From: Actinomadura sp. KC06
GTDB lineage: Bacteria; Actinomycetota; Actinomycetes; Streptosporangiales; Streptosporangiaceae
Direction of reading: 5' to 3'
DNA: 64,000 nt
NCBI RefSeq assembly: GCF_004348735.1
Contig: NZ_SMKT01000003.1
Span: 86,366 to 150,365, forward strand
The notes under the pieces were generated by a model. That model saw only the letters and a list, made by a program, of their open reading frames with translations. It was not told where the DNA came from and ran no database searches. Within the stretch, counting starts at the first letter, position 1; the number at the start of each line of letters is the position of its first letter. The position numbers were made by a program, and so were the translations under genes. Positions 50,517 through 59,261 of the stretch are shown here, piece by piece.

Positions 50517-51950
50517 TCAGCCGTTCAGCAGGAACCGGGTGACCGCTGCACGGCCCTCCGTCCCGCTCTCCCGGTTCTGGATGGAGTGCACGGCGCCCTT
50601 GATCACGACGAGCTTGCCGCGCGGCGAGTAGCCGAGCACCTCCCGCGCCCATTCGACCGGCGTGGACAGGTCGCGGTCGCCGTTCACCAGCAGCACCGGG
50701 ACGGGCAGCTTGGCGCGCGGCGGCTCGGCGTTGTGCCGGGACCAGGGCCAGGTCAGGCATTCCTGGATGAACCCGTTCCCCACGGCCGTGTCGGCGGTGA
50801 ACGGCCAGGTGGCCCGTTCGGGGAGGGTCCGGCGGGTCCGCTCCAGCGCGGCCGGGCGGGCGGACGGCCGCGTCTCCGACGTCCCCCACGGGAAGTGGCC
50901 GTCGCCGCAGATCGTGGCGATGTGCAGGCCCGAGCTGTACTGCGCGACGGGATCGCCGCCCTGGTTCAGGATCTGCAGGAGCCGGTCGAGCCGCGCCGGG
51001 TTCCCGTTCCGGGCCTCGTGGATCGCCGACACGACGTCGCCCGCGCCGCCGAGCGCGTTCGGGTCGCGGTACGTGGCGTCGACGTACTCGTAGGTGACCA
51101 GCATGTCCCAGATCAGCACGGAGTCCGTGCGGTGCCGGACGACCCAGGCCAGTTCCTCGGCCGGGTCGAAGCCGCACGCGGGGGCGGTCGCGCACGCGTC
51201 CCGCAGGACCCGGCCGGTGGCGCGCAGGCTCGTCAGGTAGAGCATGTTGTCGCGCTGCGGGTCGCGGTGCGGCACGACCGAGTCCAGGACGAGCTTGCGC
51301 ACGTGCCGCGGATGGCGCGCGGTGTAGGCGGCGGCGGTGATGGTGCCGTAGGAGACGCCGTCCACCGTCATCGACCGGACGCCGAGCGCCCCGCGCAGCA
51401 GGTCGATGTCGCCGACGGTCTGCTCGGTCGTGTAGTAGTGCCGCCGATCCCCGAGGACGCCGGCGCATTCGGCCACCGCTTCGGGCGTGGGCGGCTCGAT
51501 GTCGCCGCTGCCGACCTGGGCCTGCAGCGCGGGGCAGTCGATGGCGCCGAACTCGCCGGTGCCGCGCTGGTCGACCATGACGAGCCGGTAGTTCTTCATC
51601 ACGTCCGGCATGCGCTGTGCGATGCGGCTGATGTACGGGACGCCGGGCTGTCCGGGGCCTCCGGTCAGGAACATCAGGACGCCCTTCGGCGCGTCCGCGT
51701 TGTCAGCCGTGGCCACCTGCAGCCGCAGCGTCTCCGGCCCGCCCGGATGCCGGTGGTCGAGCGGCACGGTCAGGAACGAGCAGGTGAATCCCGCCTGGCC
51801 GGGACAGGGACGGGGGTCGGTCAGGACCGGTCCAGAGTTGCCGGACGGGGATGGCCCGTCCGGCGGCGTGGGTGTCGCTGCGGCCGTCGCCCCGCCCGGC
51901 GCGACGAGCGCGAGGACGAGGGCGAACGCCGCGATGGAACGTGATCGCAT
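50517..51950 (-). CDS. Secreted alpha/beta hydrolase, tripeptidyl aminopeptidase-like
   Basis: From the ATG at 51950 the protein is 477 aa with a Sec signal (MRSRSIAAFALVLALVAPGG, cleavage near TAAA). It belongs to the SCO7095/TAP-like S33 family: FLTGGPGQPG oxyanion region, LVMVDQRGTGEFGAIDCPAL, nucleophile Ser in DGVSYGT near residue 200, catalytic Asp in VLLVNGDRDLSTP, and His in KGAVHSI. The C-terminal TAP-like domain carries PVEWAREVLGYSPRGKLVVI. Paired cysteines (DACATAPACG) fit an extracellular enzyme. Members remove tripeptides or act as proline aminopeptidases; the substrate is inferred. Single gene. Confidence 0.9.
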   Translation of the reverse strand: MRSRSIAAFALVLALVAPGGATAAATPTPPDGPSPSGNSGPVLTDPRPCPGQAGFTCSFLTVPLDHRHPGGPETLRLQVATADNADAPKGVLMFLTGGPGQPGVPYISRIAQRMPDVMKNYRLVMVDQRGTGEFGAIDCPALQAQVGSGDIEPPTPEAVAECAGVLGDRRHYYTTEQTVGDIDLLRGALGVRSMTVDGVSYGTITAAAYTARHPRHVRKLVLDSVVPHRDPQRDNMLYLTSLRATGRVLRDACATAPACGFDPAEELAWVVRHRTDSVLIWDMLVTYEYVDATYRDPNALGGAGDVVSAIHEARNGNPARLDRLLQILNQGGDPVAQYSSGLHIATICGDGHFPWGTSETRPSARPAALERTRRTLPERATWPFTADTAVGNGFIQECLTWPWSRHNAEPPRAKLPVPVLLVNGDRDLSTPVEWAREVLGYSPRGKLVVIKGAVHSIQNRESGTEGRAAVTRFLLNG

Positions 51951-52168
51951 GCGCTGATCATGACCCGGTGATCCGCGCGGTGGTGAGATCTCGCCGGATC
52001 CGGTCATGCCGCCGCGACCGGCGGCGCCGAGTGGTCTTCTCCGCCGACCCCCGGCCATTCCCCCGCAACGGACTTTATGTACACAAAGTCACGACTTCGA
52101 GTCCGGAAAGTGATATCGCCACTACTGGTGGTCCGCTCCCAAAATGGGACACTTTTTGGGCGGGGGTC

Positions 52169-52951
52169 GTGAACCTCGCCGCCGACCCGTGGAGGAGCCG
52201 GATGCAGACCTGGGACGTCATGCGCCAGGACGACCTCGGCAACACTTTCCATGTGGCCTCGCACGATTCGCGGATTTCGGCGCTCGCCCAGGTCCTGGTG
52301 ATGGAAAGCGGCGTCAAGCACAGGCAGATGTATTGGGTGGACGGCCCTCCGGGGCCGGTCGTCCGCACGAACCGCGATCTGTATCTGGTGTTCCTGCACC
52401 TCGGCCAGGAGGCCAGGGCGGCGTCGTGGTCGCTGTCGGCGTTCCTGCGCGCACTGTGGAAGGTCAGCGCTCCGCTCAGTGACCAGGCGCAATTGGAGCC
52501 GGACGACGTCGCGGCGATGTTCCGGGCGGCGTCCACGACGCCGCCCGCCGACTTCGACCCCGCGTGGAGCGGCAAGGACCTGTCGCTGCCCGGCGACGAA
52601 CCGGACGGGTACGCCGACTGGGAGCGCGTCCTGCTCTCCCAGATCGCCGACCTGGAGGACTTCCTGATCGCTCCCCCGGGCCCGCAGGCCAGGTTCGGCG
52701 TGGACGCCCCGCGCCCGCCCGGCTCCGGCGCCCGCGCCACCCCCGCCCGCTGGTACAACTTCGACCCGGCCACGTACCTGGAGTGCGCCGTCGCGGGGAG
52801 CCTCGGCGGATGGGACGCCGCCGACGGCGCCCGCGTGCCGCTGCCCGCGGCGCCCGGCGAGGCGCCCGCCCGCTCCTACGTCCGCACGATCACCACCATG
52901 ACCTGGGACGACCTGTCGCGCATCGCGGTCTGCGGCCAGGTGTACGAGTAG
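52169..52951 (+). CDS. Conserved hypothetical protein
   Basis: The frame is open from well upstream, but the coding character begins near 52100. The GTG at 52169 with GGGGG close by is the best start I see (260 aa); a GTG at 52031 is the main alternative. Distinct blocks are PWRSRMQTWDVMRQDDLGNT, LVMESGVKHRQMYWVDGPPG, DLYLVFLHLGQEARAASWSL and a C-terminal WYNFDPATYLECAVAGSLGG. There is no signal peptide or membrane helix and no recognised domain. The AT-richer sequence at 52075-52160 (TTATGTACACAAAGT) may be its promoter. The next gene, an AraC-type regulator, starts 59 bp downstream in the same direction and could be co-transcribed. Confidence 0.6.
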   Translation: MNLAADPWRSRMQTWDVMRQDDLGNTFHVASHDSRISALAQVLVMESGVKHRQMYWVDGPPGPVVRTNRDLYLVFLHLGQEARAASWSLSAFLRALWKVSAPLSDQAQLEPDDVAAMFRAASTTPPADFDPAWSGKDLSLPGDEPDGYADWERVLLSQIADLEDFLIAPPGPQARFGVDAPRPPGSGARATPARWYNFDPATYLECAVAGSLGGWDAADGARVPLPAAPGEAPARSYVRTITTMTWDDLSRIAVCGQVYE

Positions 52952-53010
52952 CCCCGGCGACCGGCGCCGGCCCGCCCGGATTGTCCGTACGGCGTGGTAG
53001 GACTGGGAGC

Positions 53011-53859
53011 ATGAGCGACAGGCCGGTCGAGTTCGACGACCGGGACGGCTGGTGGCTGGCGCAGGCGCGCCCGCATCCCGCGCTGCGCCCCTTCCTGCGC
53101 TCCTACGACGGCTACTGGGAGACCGAGATCGTCCCGACCCGGATGCGGACCCTGCCGACCCGCACCGCCGTCGTGATCATCAACCTCGGGCCGCCGCTCC
53201 TCATGCAGGTGCCGGGCGGCGTCCCCGATCGCGAGTACGGGTCGTTCGTCGCCGGGATGTACGACGGCCACGGCATGTACCTCAGCCCGGGCGGGCAGCG
53301 CGGCGTCCAGCTCGACGTGACGCCGCTCGGCGCCTACACGCTGTTCGGCGTCCCGATGGCCCACCTGACCAACTCCGCCGTCGAGCTGTCCGACCTGCTC
53401 GGACGGAGCGCGCACACGCTCGTGGAGCGGCTCGCGGCCGCCCCGTCCTGGAGCGAGCGGTTCGACGTCCTGGACGCGTTCCTGCTGCGCCGCCTGGAGG
53501 CCGGTCCCGTGCCCGACCCGGAGGTCGTCCGGGCGTGGCGGCTGCTGAACGGCGACCTCGCGCTGACCGTCGCCGACATCGCCGCCGACGTCGGCTGGAG
53601 CCGCAAGCACCTCACCCACCGGTTCCGGGAGCAGGCCGGGCTGCCGCCCAAGGTGATGGCCCGCGTGATCCGCTTCCAGCGCGCCGTGGGGCTGCTGACC
53701 GGCGGCGCGGCGCTCGCCGACGCCGCGTTCGCCTGCGGCTACTACGACCAGGCGCACCTCAACCGCGAGTTCCGCGCCCTGTCCGGCTGCACGCCGCGCG
53801 AGCTGATCGGCGGGCAGTTGGAGCAGCAGCGCGTCACCACCCTCGCCGAACCCGTCTGA
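53011..53859 (+). CDS. AraC-family transcriptional regulator
   Basis: The 282-aa protein starts at an ATG with GGGAG just upstream. The N-terminal 150 residues resemble the DUF6597-type sensor seen in many actinobacterial AraC proteins (HPALRPFLRSYDGYWETEIV, RTAVVIINLGPPLLMQ, LTPLGAYTLFGVPM-like). The C-terminal AraC domain (about residues 175-275) has two helix-turn-helix units: LTVADIAADVGWSRKHLTHR and LADAAFACGYYDQAHLNREF, ending SGCTPRELIGG. The target is unknown; the preceding hypothetical gene is the closest same-strand neighbour. Confidence 0.9.
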   Translation: MSDRPVEFDDRDGWWLAQARPHPALRPFLRSYDGYWETEIVPTRMRTLPTRTAVVIINLGPPLLMQVPGGVPDREYGSFVAGMYDGHGMYLSPGGQRGVQLDVTPLGAYTLFGVPMAHLTNSAVELSDLLGRSAHTLVERLAAAPSWSERFDVLDAFLLRRLEAGPVPDPEVVRAWRLLNGDLALTVADIAADVGWSRKHLTHRFREQAGLPPKVMARVIRFQRAVGLLTGGAALADAAFACGYYDQAHLNREFRALSGCTPRELIGGQLEQQRVTTLAEPV

Positions 53860-53934
53860 CCACGGCCGCTCCAGGGCTGTTCCGGGGCCGTTCCAGGGCT
53901 GGACGCGGACCGGACACGGGGTGACGATCGGGGC

Positions 53935-54483
53935 ATGCCGCGCCTGATCCTGCTCGGTGTCGGAACGGCCCGCTCGCCGCGGCACGCCCCGGCCGGGCTG
54001 CTGGTCGAGTACGGGCACGCGCGGGTCGGGCTGGACGGCGGTCCCGGCTCGGAGCCGCCGGAGAGCTCGCAGGCGTGGCTCGTCCGCGACGAGCAGGGCC
54101 CTCACCAGGCGGTCCTGATCCGGATCGCGCGGGAGTGCGGCATGCCCGCGCCCGTCCTCGCGCCGTTCCGGCGCGGGTCGCTGCGCATCGAGCCGCTGCC
54201 GGTCCCGCATCCCGGCGGCGCCATGCACGGCTACCGGATCATCGCCGGGCACCGCACGTGCGTGTGGGCGCCGGAGTTCGCCGAGCCGCCCGGCTGGGCG
54301 CGGGACGCCGACCTGATGTTCGCCGGCGTCCCGCCCGGCGGGCCCGCGGACGAGGCCGTCCGGGCGGTGCGGCGGCTCGGCGTGGCCCGGCTCATCCTCG
54401 TCCGGCCGCCGCCCGCGGCGGGACGCGAGGAGCCGCCGCCGCCCGCCGAGTGGGGCGTCGCGGGCGGCCTCTACCGGATGTGA
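53935..54483 (+). CDS. Small hypothetical protein, beta-lactamase-fold-like start
   Basis: This 182-aa protein opens with MPRLILLGVGTARSPRHAPA and GLLVEYGHARVGLDGGPGSE, reminiscent of the first strands of RNase Z-type metallo-hydrolases (LGTGT...LLVE...LIDGG). The metal-binding HxHxDH motif is absent and the length is about two thirds of the family. The remaining blocks (MHGYRIIAGHRTCVWAPEFA, RLGVARLILVRPPPA) would fit later strands of that fold. It may be a degenerate, non-catalytic member. It follows an AraC regulator by 75 bp and converges on an SMR gene. The assignment is tentative. Confidence 0.55.
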   Translation: MPRLILLGVGTARSPRHAPAGLLVEYGHARVGLDGGPGSEPPESSQAWLVRDEQGPHQAVLIRIARECGMPAPVLAPFRRGSLRIEPLPVPHPGGAMHGYRIIAGHRTCVWAPEFAEPPGWARDADLMFAGVPPGGPADEAVRAVRRLGVARLILVRPPPAAGREEPPPPAEWGVAGGLYRM

Positions 54484-54490
54484 GCGGCCC

Positions 54491-54820
54491 TCAGCCCTGG
54501 TGGACGCCCCCGCCGAGGTTCATCACGATCACGCCCACCACGATGATCACCGCGCCGGCGATGGTGAGCGGCTTGACCTGCTCGTCGAACAGCAGCACGC
54601 CGCCGGCGAAGGCGCCGATCGTGCCGAGCGCCGACCAGATCGCGTAGACGGGCCCGACGTTCAGGGACGTCAGCGCCTTCGCCATGAAGAAGAACGAGAT
54701 CAGGTACCCCACGACCACGACCACCGCGGGCCCGGCCTTGGTGAACCCGTCGGACGCGCGCATCGACAGCGTGGCGGTGACCTCGAAGGCGATCGCGAGA
54801 GCGAGCAGCACGAACGGCAT
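54491..54820 (-). CDS. Small multidrug resistance (SMR) transporter
   Basis: The 109-aa protein has four membrane helices: FVLLALAIAFEVTATLSMRA, AVVVVVGYLISFFFMAKALT, VYAIWSALGTIGAFAGGVLL and LTIAGAVIIVVGVIVMNLGG. Glu13 in the first helix (FEVTAT) is the conserved proton/drug-binding carboxylate, and YAIWSALG matches the EmrE/SugE signature. It exports cationic compounds or guanidinium by proton antiport. Its ATG shares a base with the stop of the LLM oxidoreductase gene upstream (TGATG), so the two are translationally coupled. SugE-type versus EmrE-type function cannot be decided. Confidence 0.9.
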   Translation of the reverse strand: MPFVLLALAIAFEVTATLSMRASDGFTKAGPAVVVVVGYLISFFFMAKALTSLNVGPVYAIWSALGTIGAFAGGVLLFDEQVKPLTIAGAVIIVVGVIVMNLGGGVHQG

Positions 54821-55713
54821 CAGCGGCCCTCTCCCCGCGCGCCCTCTCCCTGCTCGCCGTACTTCGCGGCGACGGTCTCGAAGACCTTCATGTCGGCGTC
54901 GAACGGGGAGCCGGGACGCGGCCAGTGCAGCACGATCTCGGTGATGCCCAGCTCGGCGTAGCGGCCCGCGAGGTCGTCGAACGAGCCGGCCGAGTCCAGC
55001 CACGGCTCGCCGCTGAACCCCGTCAGCAGGACCCTGCCCTCGATCTCGCGGCCCTCCGCCTCGCACGCGGCGTCCAGCGCCTCCAGCCGGGAGCGGACCG
55101 TGTCCTGCGCCGTCCCGCCCTCGGGACGTCCGCTGGTCACCCACCCGGCGCCGTGCCGGGCGGCGAGGCGCATGCCGCGCGGGCCGTTCCCCGCGATGAC
55201 GAACGGCACGCGGGGCCGCTGCACGCAGCCCGGCTCCAAGACGACCTCCCGCGCCGTGTAGTGCGTCCCCTCGAAGGTCGTCTCCGGCTGCCGCAGGAGC
55301 CTGTCGAGCAGCCCGACCCATTCGGCGAAGCGGGAGGCGCGCTCGCCGGGCGTCCAGTCCTCGCCGCCGAGGACGCCCGCGTCGGAGGCGCGGCGGGTAC
55401 CGCCGGACCCGATGCCGATCGCCAGCCGCCCGCCGCTGACGTGGTCGATCGTCTTGATCGCGTGCGCGGTCGGGACGGGATGGCGGAAGTTCGGGGAGGT
55501 GACCAGGGTCCCGATCCGCACCCGCGAGGTGACCGCCGCGGCCGCGGCCAGCGTCGTGTACGCGTCGTACCAGGGCGTCGCGCCCCGCCACGCGATGTGG
55601 TCGTACACCCAGGCGTGCCGGAACCCGAGGTCCTCGGCGCGCCGCCACAGCTCCCCCGCCTCCGGCCAGGACTGCATGGGCCACATCACGGTGCCGATCC
55701 TCGGTGCGGTCAC
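54820..55713 (-). CDS. LLM-class F420-type oxidoreductase
   Basis: The GTG at 55713 (AGCGGAGGGGGACCG leader) gives 297 aa. The TIM-barrel luciferase-like pattern is clear: ELWRRAEDLGFRHAWVYDHI, ATPWYDAYTTLAAAAAVTSR, RIGTLVTSPNFRHPVPTAHA, IKTIDHVSGGRLAIGIGSGG and the C-terminal barrel end. The NFRHP-type cis-peptide and the GGRLAIGIG loop are typical of F420-dependent members, although FMN use cannot be excluded. The reaction is unknown; such enzymes reduce or oxidise secondary alcohols, imines or xenobiotics. It overlaps the SMR gene start, suggesting modification and export of a common compound. Confidence 0.88.
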   Translation of the reverse strand: MTAPRIGTVMWPMQSWPEAGELWRRAEDLGFRHAWVYDHIAWRGATPWYDAYTTLAAAAAVTSRVRIGTLVTSPNFRHPVPTAHAIKTIDHVSGGRLAIGIGSGGTRRASDAGVLGGEDWTPGERASRFAEWVGLLDRLLRQPETTFEGTHYTAREVVLEPGCVQRPRVPFVIAGNGPRGMRLAARHGAGWVTSGRPEGGTAQDTVRSRLEALDAACEAEGREIEGRVLLTGFSGEPWLDSAGSFDDLAGRYAELGITEIVLHWPRPGSPFDADMKVFETVAAKYGEQGEGARGEGR

Positions 55714-55771
55714 CGGTCCCCCTCCGCTCTCGTGCCGGACGTCCCCGGACGGAACGTCCATCCAAACAGAA

Positions 55772-56908
55772 TCACGACGGCGCGCGGGCCAGCCACCGGT
55801 TCAGCGCCCACCACCAGTGCGCGGCGCGGGACACCGCCGCCCCGCCCGAAGGATCCAGCAGCGGGCGCCCGGTCAGCTCCTGCAGCCGCCGGATCCGGTA
55901 CTTGACCGTGTTGCCGTGGACGTGCAGCGCCGCGGCCGTCGGCTCGATCCGGCCGCCGTGGTCGAGGTAGGCGAGACCCGTCTCGGCCAGCTCGCGGTGG
56001 AACGGCTCGTCCGGGTCGAGGCCCGCCAGCAGCGCGCCGGCGAGCAGGCAGCCGAGCTCCGGCTCCGCCTCGGTGACGGTGAGCAGCGCCAGGTCGGTGA
56101 GGTCCCGCATCCCCGTGAGCCCGGCGTCGGCGCCCGCGCGCAGCGCCCGCCGTCCCAGCCCGTACATCGTCGCGACCTCGGCAGGACGTGCGGGAGGAGC
56201 GGCCACGAGCAGCGGACCGGGCGTGGCATGCGGCTCCGGGAGGCGGGTGACCAGCGCCGCGAACCGCCCGTCGACCAGCCCGCACAGGCCGGGCCCCGCC
56301 GCGGTCAGCTCCGCCTCCAGCCGCGCCGCCACCGCCGGGTCGCTGACGTCGGAGACCACGCAGCGGTACGCGCCGGACGGGTCGAGCGGCGCGAGCACCG
56401 GGACGGCCTCGCCGTGCAGGAGCTGCCGCAGCATCTGCACGCGGCCCTCCCGCATCGTGCGGGCCATCTCCAGCTCGGCGACCCGGTGCGCGTGGACCAT
56501 CCGGTGGACGAGCGCGGTGGTGATCTCGTCGATGCGGGTGACGCCGTCGAGGAGCGCGGCGTCCGGGACGCCCTCGCGGCGGCCGGCGGCGACGAGCGTC
56601 CGGACGAGATGGGCGCGGCCGGCCTGAAAGCCGTCCAGGAACGCCTCGACCGGCACGCCCTGCCGCGCCCGGTCCGAGCCGAGCCGCTCCGCCGCGGCGA
56701 GGACGTCGGGACCGGGGCCGCCGCCCTCCAGCGCGGCGAGCACGCCCCGCACGAGCGCGCGGGTGTGCCGCCTGGTCTCCTCCTCGGGCAGCGCCGCCAC
56801 CAGCGCGGACCGGCCGCGGGCGGCGCGGACGGTCGCCTCCAGCAGCACCGGGTCGTCGCCGTGCTCGATCAGCAACCGCAGGAACCGGTCGCCGGCGCTG
56901 GGCTCCAT
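55772..56908 (-). CDS. PucR-family transcriptional regulator
   Basis: The 378-aa protein has a poorly conserved helical N-terminal half with FLDGFQAGRAHLVRTLVAAG and EITTALVHRMVHAHRVAELE, a central GGDEF-like sensor (YRCVVSDVSDPAVAARLEAE), and the C-terminal PucR helix-turn-helix AAALHVHGNTVKYRIRRLQE followed by LTGRPL. This C-terminal layout is diagnostic of the PucR/CdaR group, activators of purine and sugar-acid catabolism. It is divergent from the class II aldolase gene with 125 bp between them, so that gene is the likely target. Effector unknown. Confidence 0.88.
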   Translation of the reverse strand: MEPSAGDRFLRLLIEHGDDPVLLEATVRAARGRSALVAALPEEETRRHTRALVRGVLAALEGGGPGPDVLAAAERLGSDRARQGVPVEAFLDGFQAGRAHLVRTLVAAGRREGVPDAALLDGVTRIDEITTALVHRMVHAHRVAELEMARTMREGRVQMLRQLLHGEAVPVLAPLDPSGAYRCVVSDVSDPAVAARLEAELTAAGPGLCGLVDGRFAALVTRLPEPHATPGPLLVAAPPARPAEVATMYGLGRRALRAGADAGLTGMRDLTDLALLTVTEAEPELGCLLAGALLAGLDPDEPFHRELAETGLAYLDHGGRIEPTAAALHVHGNTVKYRIRRLQELTGRPLLDPSGGAAVSRAAHWWWALNRWLARAPS

Positions 56909-57033
56909 CCCCCCATTCTGCGCCTTGTTTGTCCCATCCGGACAACCCGTCCTGGAACGCTTGGATCGTTCCGGTCTAGCCGGACTGCCGCAGATGGTGT
57001 TCGGTGGGGGCAGACGAGCCGAGGAGTACGCCG

Positions 57034-57828
57034 ATGTCCGACGAAGACGAGTTCCTGGAGAAGCTGCCGACCGACCTGATCTTCAACCTGCCGCCCACGT
57101 TCGACGACGTCGCGGACGAGCGCCGCCACCGCAAGGAGCGCCTCGCCGCCGCGCTGCGCATCTTCGGCAAGCTCGGCTTCGAGGAGGGCGTGGCCGGGCA
57201 CATCACGGCCCGCGATCCGGAGCGCTCCGACCATTTCTGGGTCAATCCGTTCGGGATGTCGTTCAAGCACATCAGGGTCAGCGACCTGATCCTGGTGAAC
57301 CACGAGGGCAAGGTCGTCGAGGGCCGCTACCCCGTCAACGAGGCCGCGTTCGCGATCCACTCCCAGATCCACCAGGCCAGGCCGGGCGTCGTCGCCGCCG
57401 CGCACAGCCACTCCACCTACGGGCGGGCGCTGTCCGCGCTCGGCCGGAAGCTGGAGCCGATCACGCAGGACGTGTGCGCGTTCTACCAGGACCACGGCCT
57501 GTTCGACGACTACACCGGCGTCGTCACCGACCTGGAGGAGGGCAAGCGCATCGCCGCCGCGCTCGGCGACGCCAAGGCCGTCATCCTGCGCAACCACGGC
57601 CTGCTCACGGTCGGCGACACCGTGGACGCCGCCGCCTGGTGGTTCATCACGATGGAGCGCTCGTGCCAGGTGCAGCTCCTCGCCAAGGCCGCCGGGCAGG
57701 TCGTCCCGATCGAGCACGACAACGCCGTCCTGACCCACGAGCAGATCGGCAACGACCTGGTCGGCTGGATCAACTACCAGCCGCTCTACGACCAGATCAC
57801 CCGCGAGCAGCCAGACCTGTTCGACTAG
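57034..57828 (+). CDS. Class II aldolase/adducin-family protein
   Basis: The 264-aa protein begins at an ATG preceded by GAGGAGTACGCCG. The zinc-dependent aldolase/epimerase fold shows as GFEEGVAGHITARDPERSDH, FWVNPFGMSFKHIRVSDLIL, VAAAHSHSTYGRALSALG (His-x-His zinc ligands), VCAFYQDHGLF and LRNHGLLTVGDTVDAAAWWF (third His). This variant group lacks sugar-phosphate residues of FucA and is often annotated as decarboxylase or aldolase of hydroxy-acid catabolism. The divergent PucR regulator probably controls it. It converges on the histidine kinase gene 15 bp away. Substrate unknown. Confidence 0.9.
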   Translation: MSDEDEFLEKLPTDLIFNLPPTFDDVADERRHRKERLAAALRIFGKLGFEEGVAGHITARDPERSDHFWVNPFGMSFKHIRVSDLILVNHEGKVVEGRYPVNEAAFAIHSQIHQARPGVVAAAHSHSTYGRALSALGRKLEPITQDVCAFYQDHGLFDDYTGVVTDLEEGKRIAAALGDAKAVILRNHGLLTVGDTVDAAAWWFITMERSCQVQLLAKAAGQVVPIEHDNAVLTHEQIGNDLVGWINYQPLYDQITREQPDLFD

Positions 57829-57842
57829 TCCGGCCTGTGCGA

Positions 57843-59261
57843 CTAGTCCGCGTTCTCATCGGACGGCTCGGTGAGCGGCAGCAGCACCTGGAAGCGGGTG
57901 TCGCCGGGCAGCGACTCGACCCGGATGTCGCCGCCGTGCCGGTTCGCCACGATGCGCCATGAGATGTCCAGCCCGAGGCCGGTGCCCTGCCCGACCGGCT
58001 TGGTGGTGAAGAACGGCGTGAAGATCCGGCCGAGGTTCTCCTCGGGGATGCCCGTCCCGGTGTCGCCGATCTCCACGAGGGCCTGGTCGTTCTCGCGCGC
58101 CGTGCGGATCGTGAGCGTGCCGGACCCCTCCATCGCGTACAGCGCGTTCACGATCAGGTTCGTCCACACCTGGTTCAGCTCCGCCGCGTAGACCGGGACG
58201 GGCGGCAGGCCGGGGTCGTAGTCGGTCTTCACCACCACGTTCTGGCCGATCTTGCGCTTGAGCATGGTGAGGGTGCTGTCGAGCAGCTCGCGCAGGTCGG
58301 CGCGCTGGTGGGCGGCGCGGTCGAGCTGGGAGTACTGGCGCGCCGAGTCCAGCAGCGCGGTGATCCGGCCCATCGCCTCGGAGATCTCCGCCTGGAGCTG
58401 CGCGACCTCCATCACCTCGGTGAGCCAGCGCATCGCGCCCGGCAGGTGGTCGCCCGCCGCCGCCGCGACCTCCGCGGCCTGCTCGACGCCGATCCCTGCG
58501 GCGACCAGGCCGGGCGCGAGCTCCCACGCGTCGCCGACGCCGTGCTCCTCCAGCCAGTCGCCCAGCTCGTCCTCGGCGTCGCTGACCTCAAGCGGGCTCC
58601 GCCTGGCCAGCTGCGGCTGCAGCGCCGGACGCAGCGCGACCAGCGCGCTGAGATGCCTGCAGTCGACGCCCTGCGCCGCGAGGTCGGCGAGGCTCCGCTG
58701 CGCGCCGAGCAGCCGTTCGCCCAGCTCGGTGCTGGCCCGCGCCGCCGCGGCGGCCGGGTTGTTCAGCTCGTGGGTGAGCCCGGCGGTGATCGTGCCGAGC
58801 GCGGTGAGCCGCTCCCGCTGGTCGACGACCCGCCGGTTGTTGGTCATCCCGAAGAAGATGCCCTCCAGCAGGTGGGCGGCCATCGGGAACCAGCTGCGGA
58901 CGGACTTGCCGAACTTGCGGGCCGGCAGCACGAACATCCGGCAGTCCCGCGCCGCCCGGAGCGAGTGCTGGTAGATCTGCTCGATCTTGTCGCCCAGGTA
59001 CGCCTGGACGGCGCCGCCGTAGGTGCCGGGACGCGACGTCCGGGTCACCTCGACGATATGGCCCCGGACGTTCGTGGACAGCACCATCTCGCCGTCCAGC
59101 AGCACGTACAGGAACTCGGCGGGTTCGCCCTGCGCGCAGATCACGCCGTCCGCGGGGATCACCTCGACCGTCCCGTGCTCCGTCAGCCAGGCCAGCTTGT
59201 CGTCGTCGAGGTCCTCGAAGAGGAACAGCTCCCGCAGCTCCTCGGGTGACGTGCTTGTCAT
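57843..59261 (-). CDS. Soluble histidine kinase with N-terminal cNMP-binding-like domain
   Basis: The 472-aa protein overlaps the upstream redox gene by ATGA. Residues 10-125 form a cyclic-nucleotide-binding fold (LFLFEDLDDDKLAWLTEHGT, EVIPADGVICAQGEPAEFLY, VLLDGEMVL). The dimerisation/phosphoacceptor helix has His164 in TAGLTHELNNPAAAA. The ATPase domain follows with NLIVNALYAMEG (N box), IGDTGTGIPEENL (G1), FTPFFTTKPVGQGTGLGLDI (F and G2). No membrane helix, so it senses something in the cytosol. Its obvious partner is the receiver domain of the co-translated oxidoreductase. Kinase class resembles HWE-free HisKA with the HELNNP box of globin/PAS-coupled kinases. Confidence 0.92.
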   Translation of the reverse strand: MTSTSPEELRELFLFEDLDDDKLAWLTEHGTVEVIPADGVICAQGEPAEFLYVLLDGEMVLSTNVRGHIVEVTRTSRPGTYGGAVQAYLGDKIEQIYQHSLRAARDCRMFVLPARKFGKSVRSWFPMAAHLLEGIFFGMTNNRRVVDQRERLTALGTITAGLTHELNNPAAAAARASTELGERLLGAQRSLADLAAQGVDCRHLSALVALRPALQPQLARRSPLEVSDAEDELGDWLEEHGVGDAWELAPGLVAAGIGVEQAAEVAAAAGDHLPGAMRWLTEVMEVAQLQAEISEAMGRITALLDSARQYSQLDRAAHQRADLRELLDSTLTMLKRKIGQNVVVKTDYDPGLPPVPVYAAELNQVWTNLIVNALYAMEGSGTLTIRTARENDQALVEIGDTGTGIPEENLGRIFTPFFTTKPVGQGTGLGLDISWRIVANRHGGDIRVESLPGDTRFQVLLPLTEPSDENAD

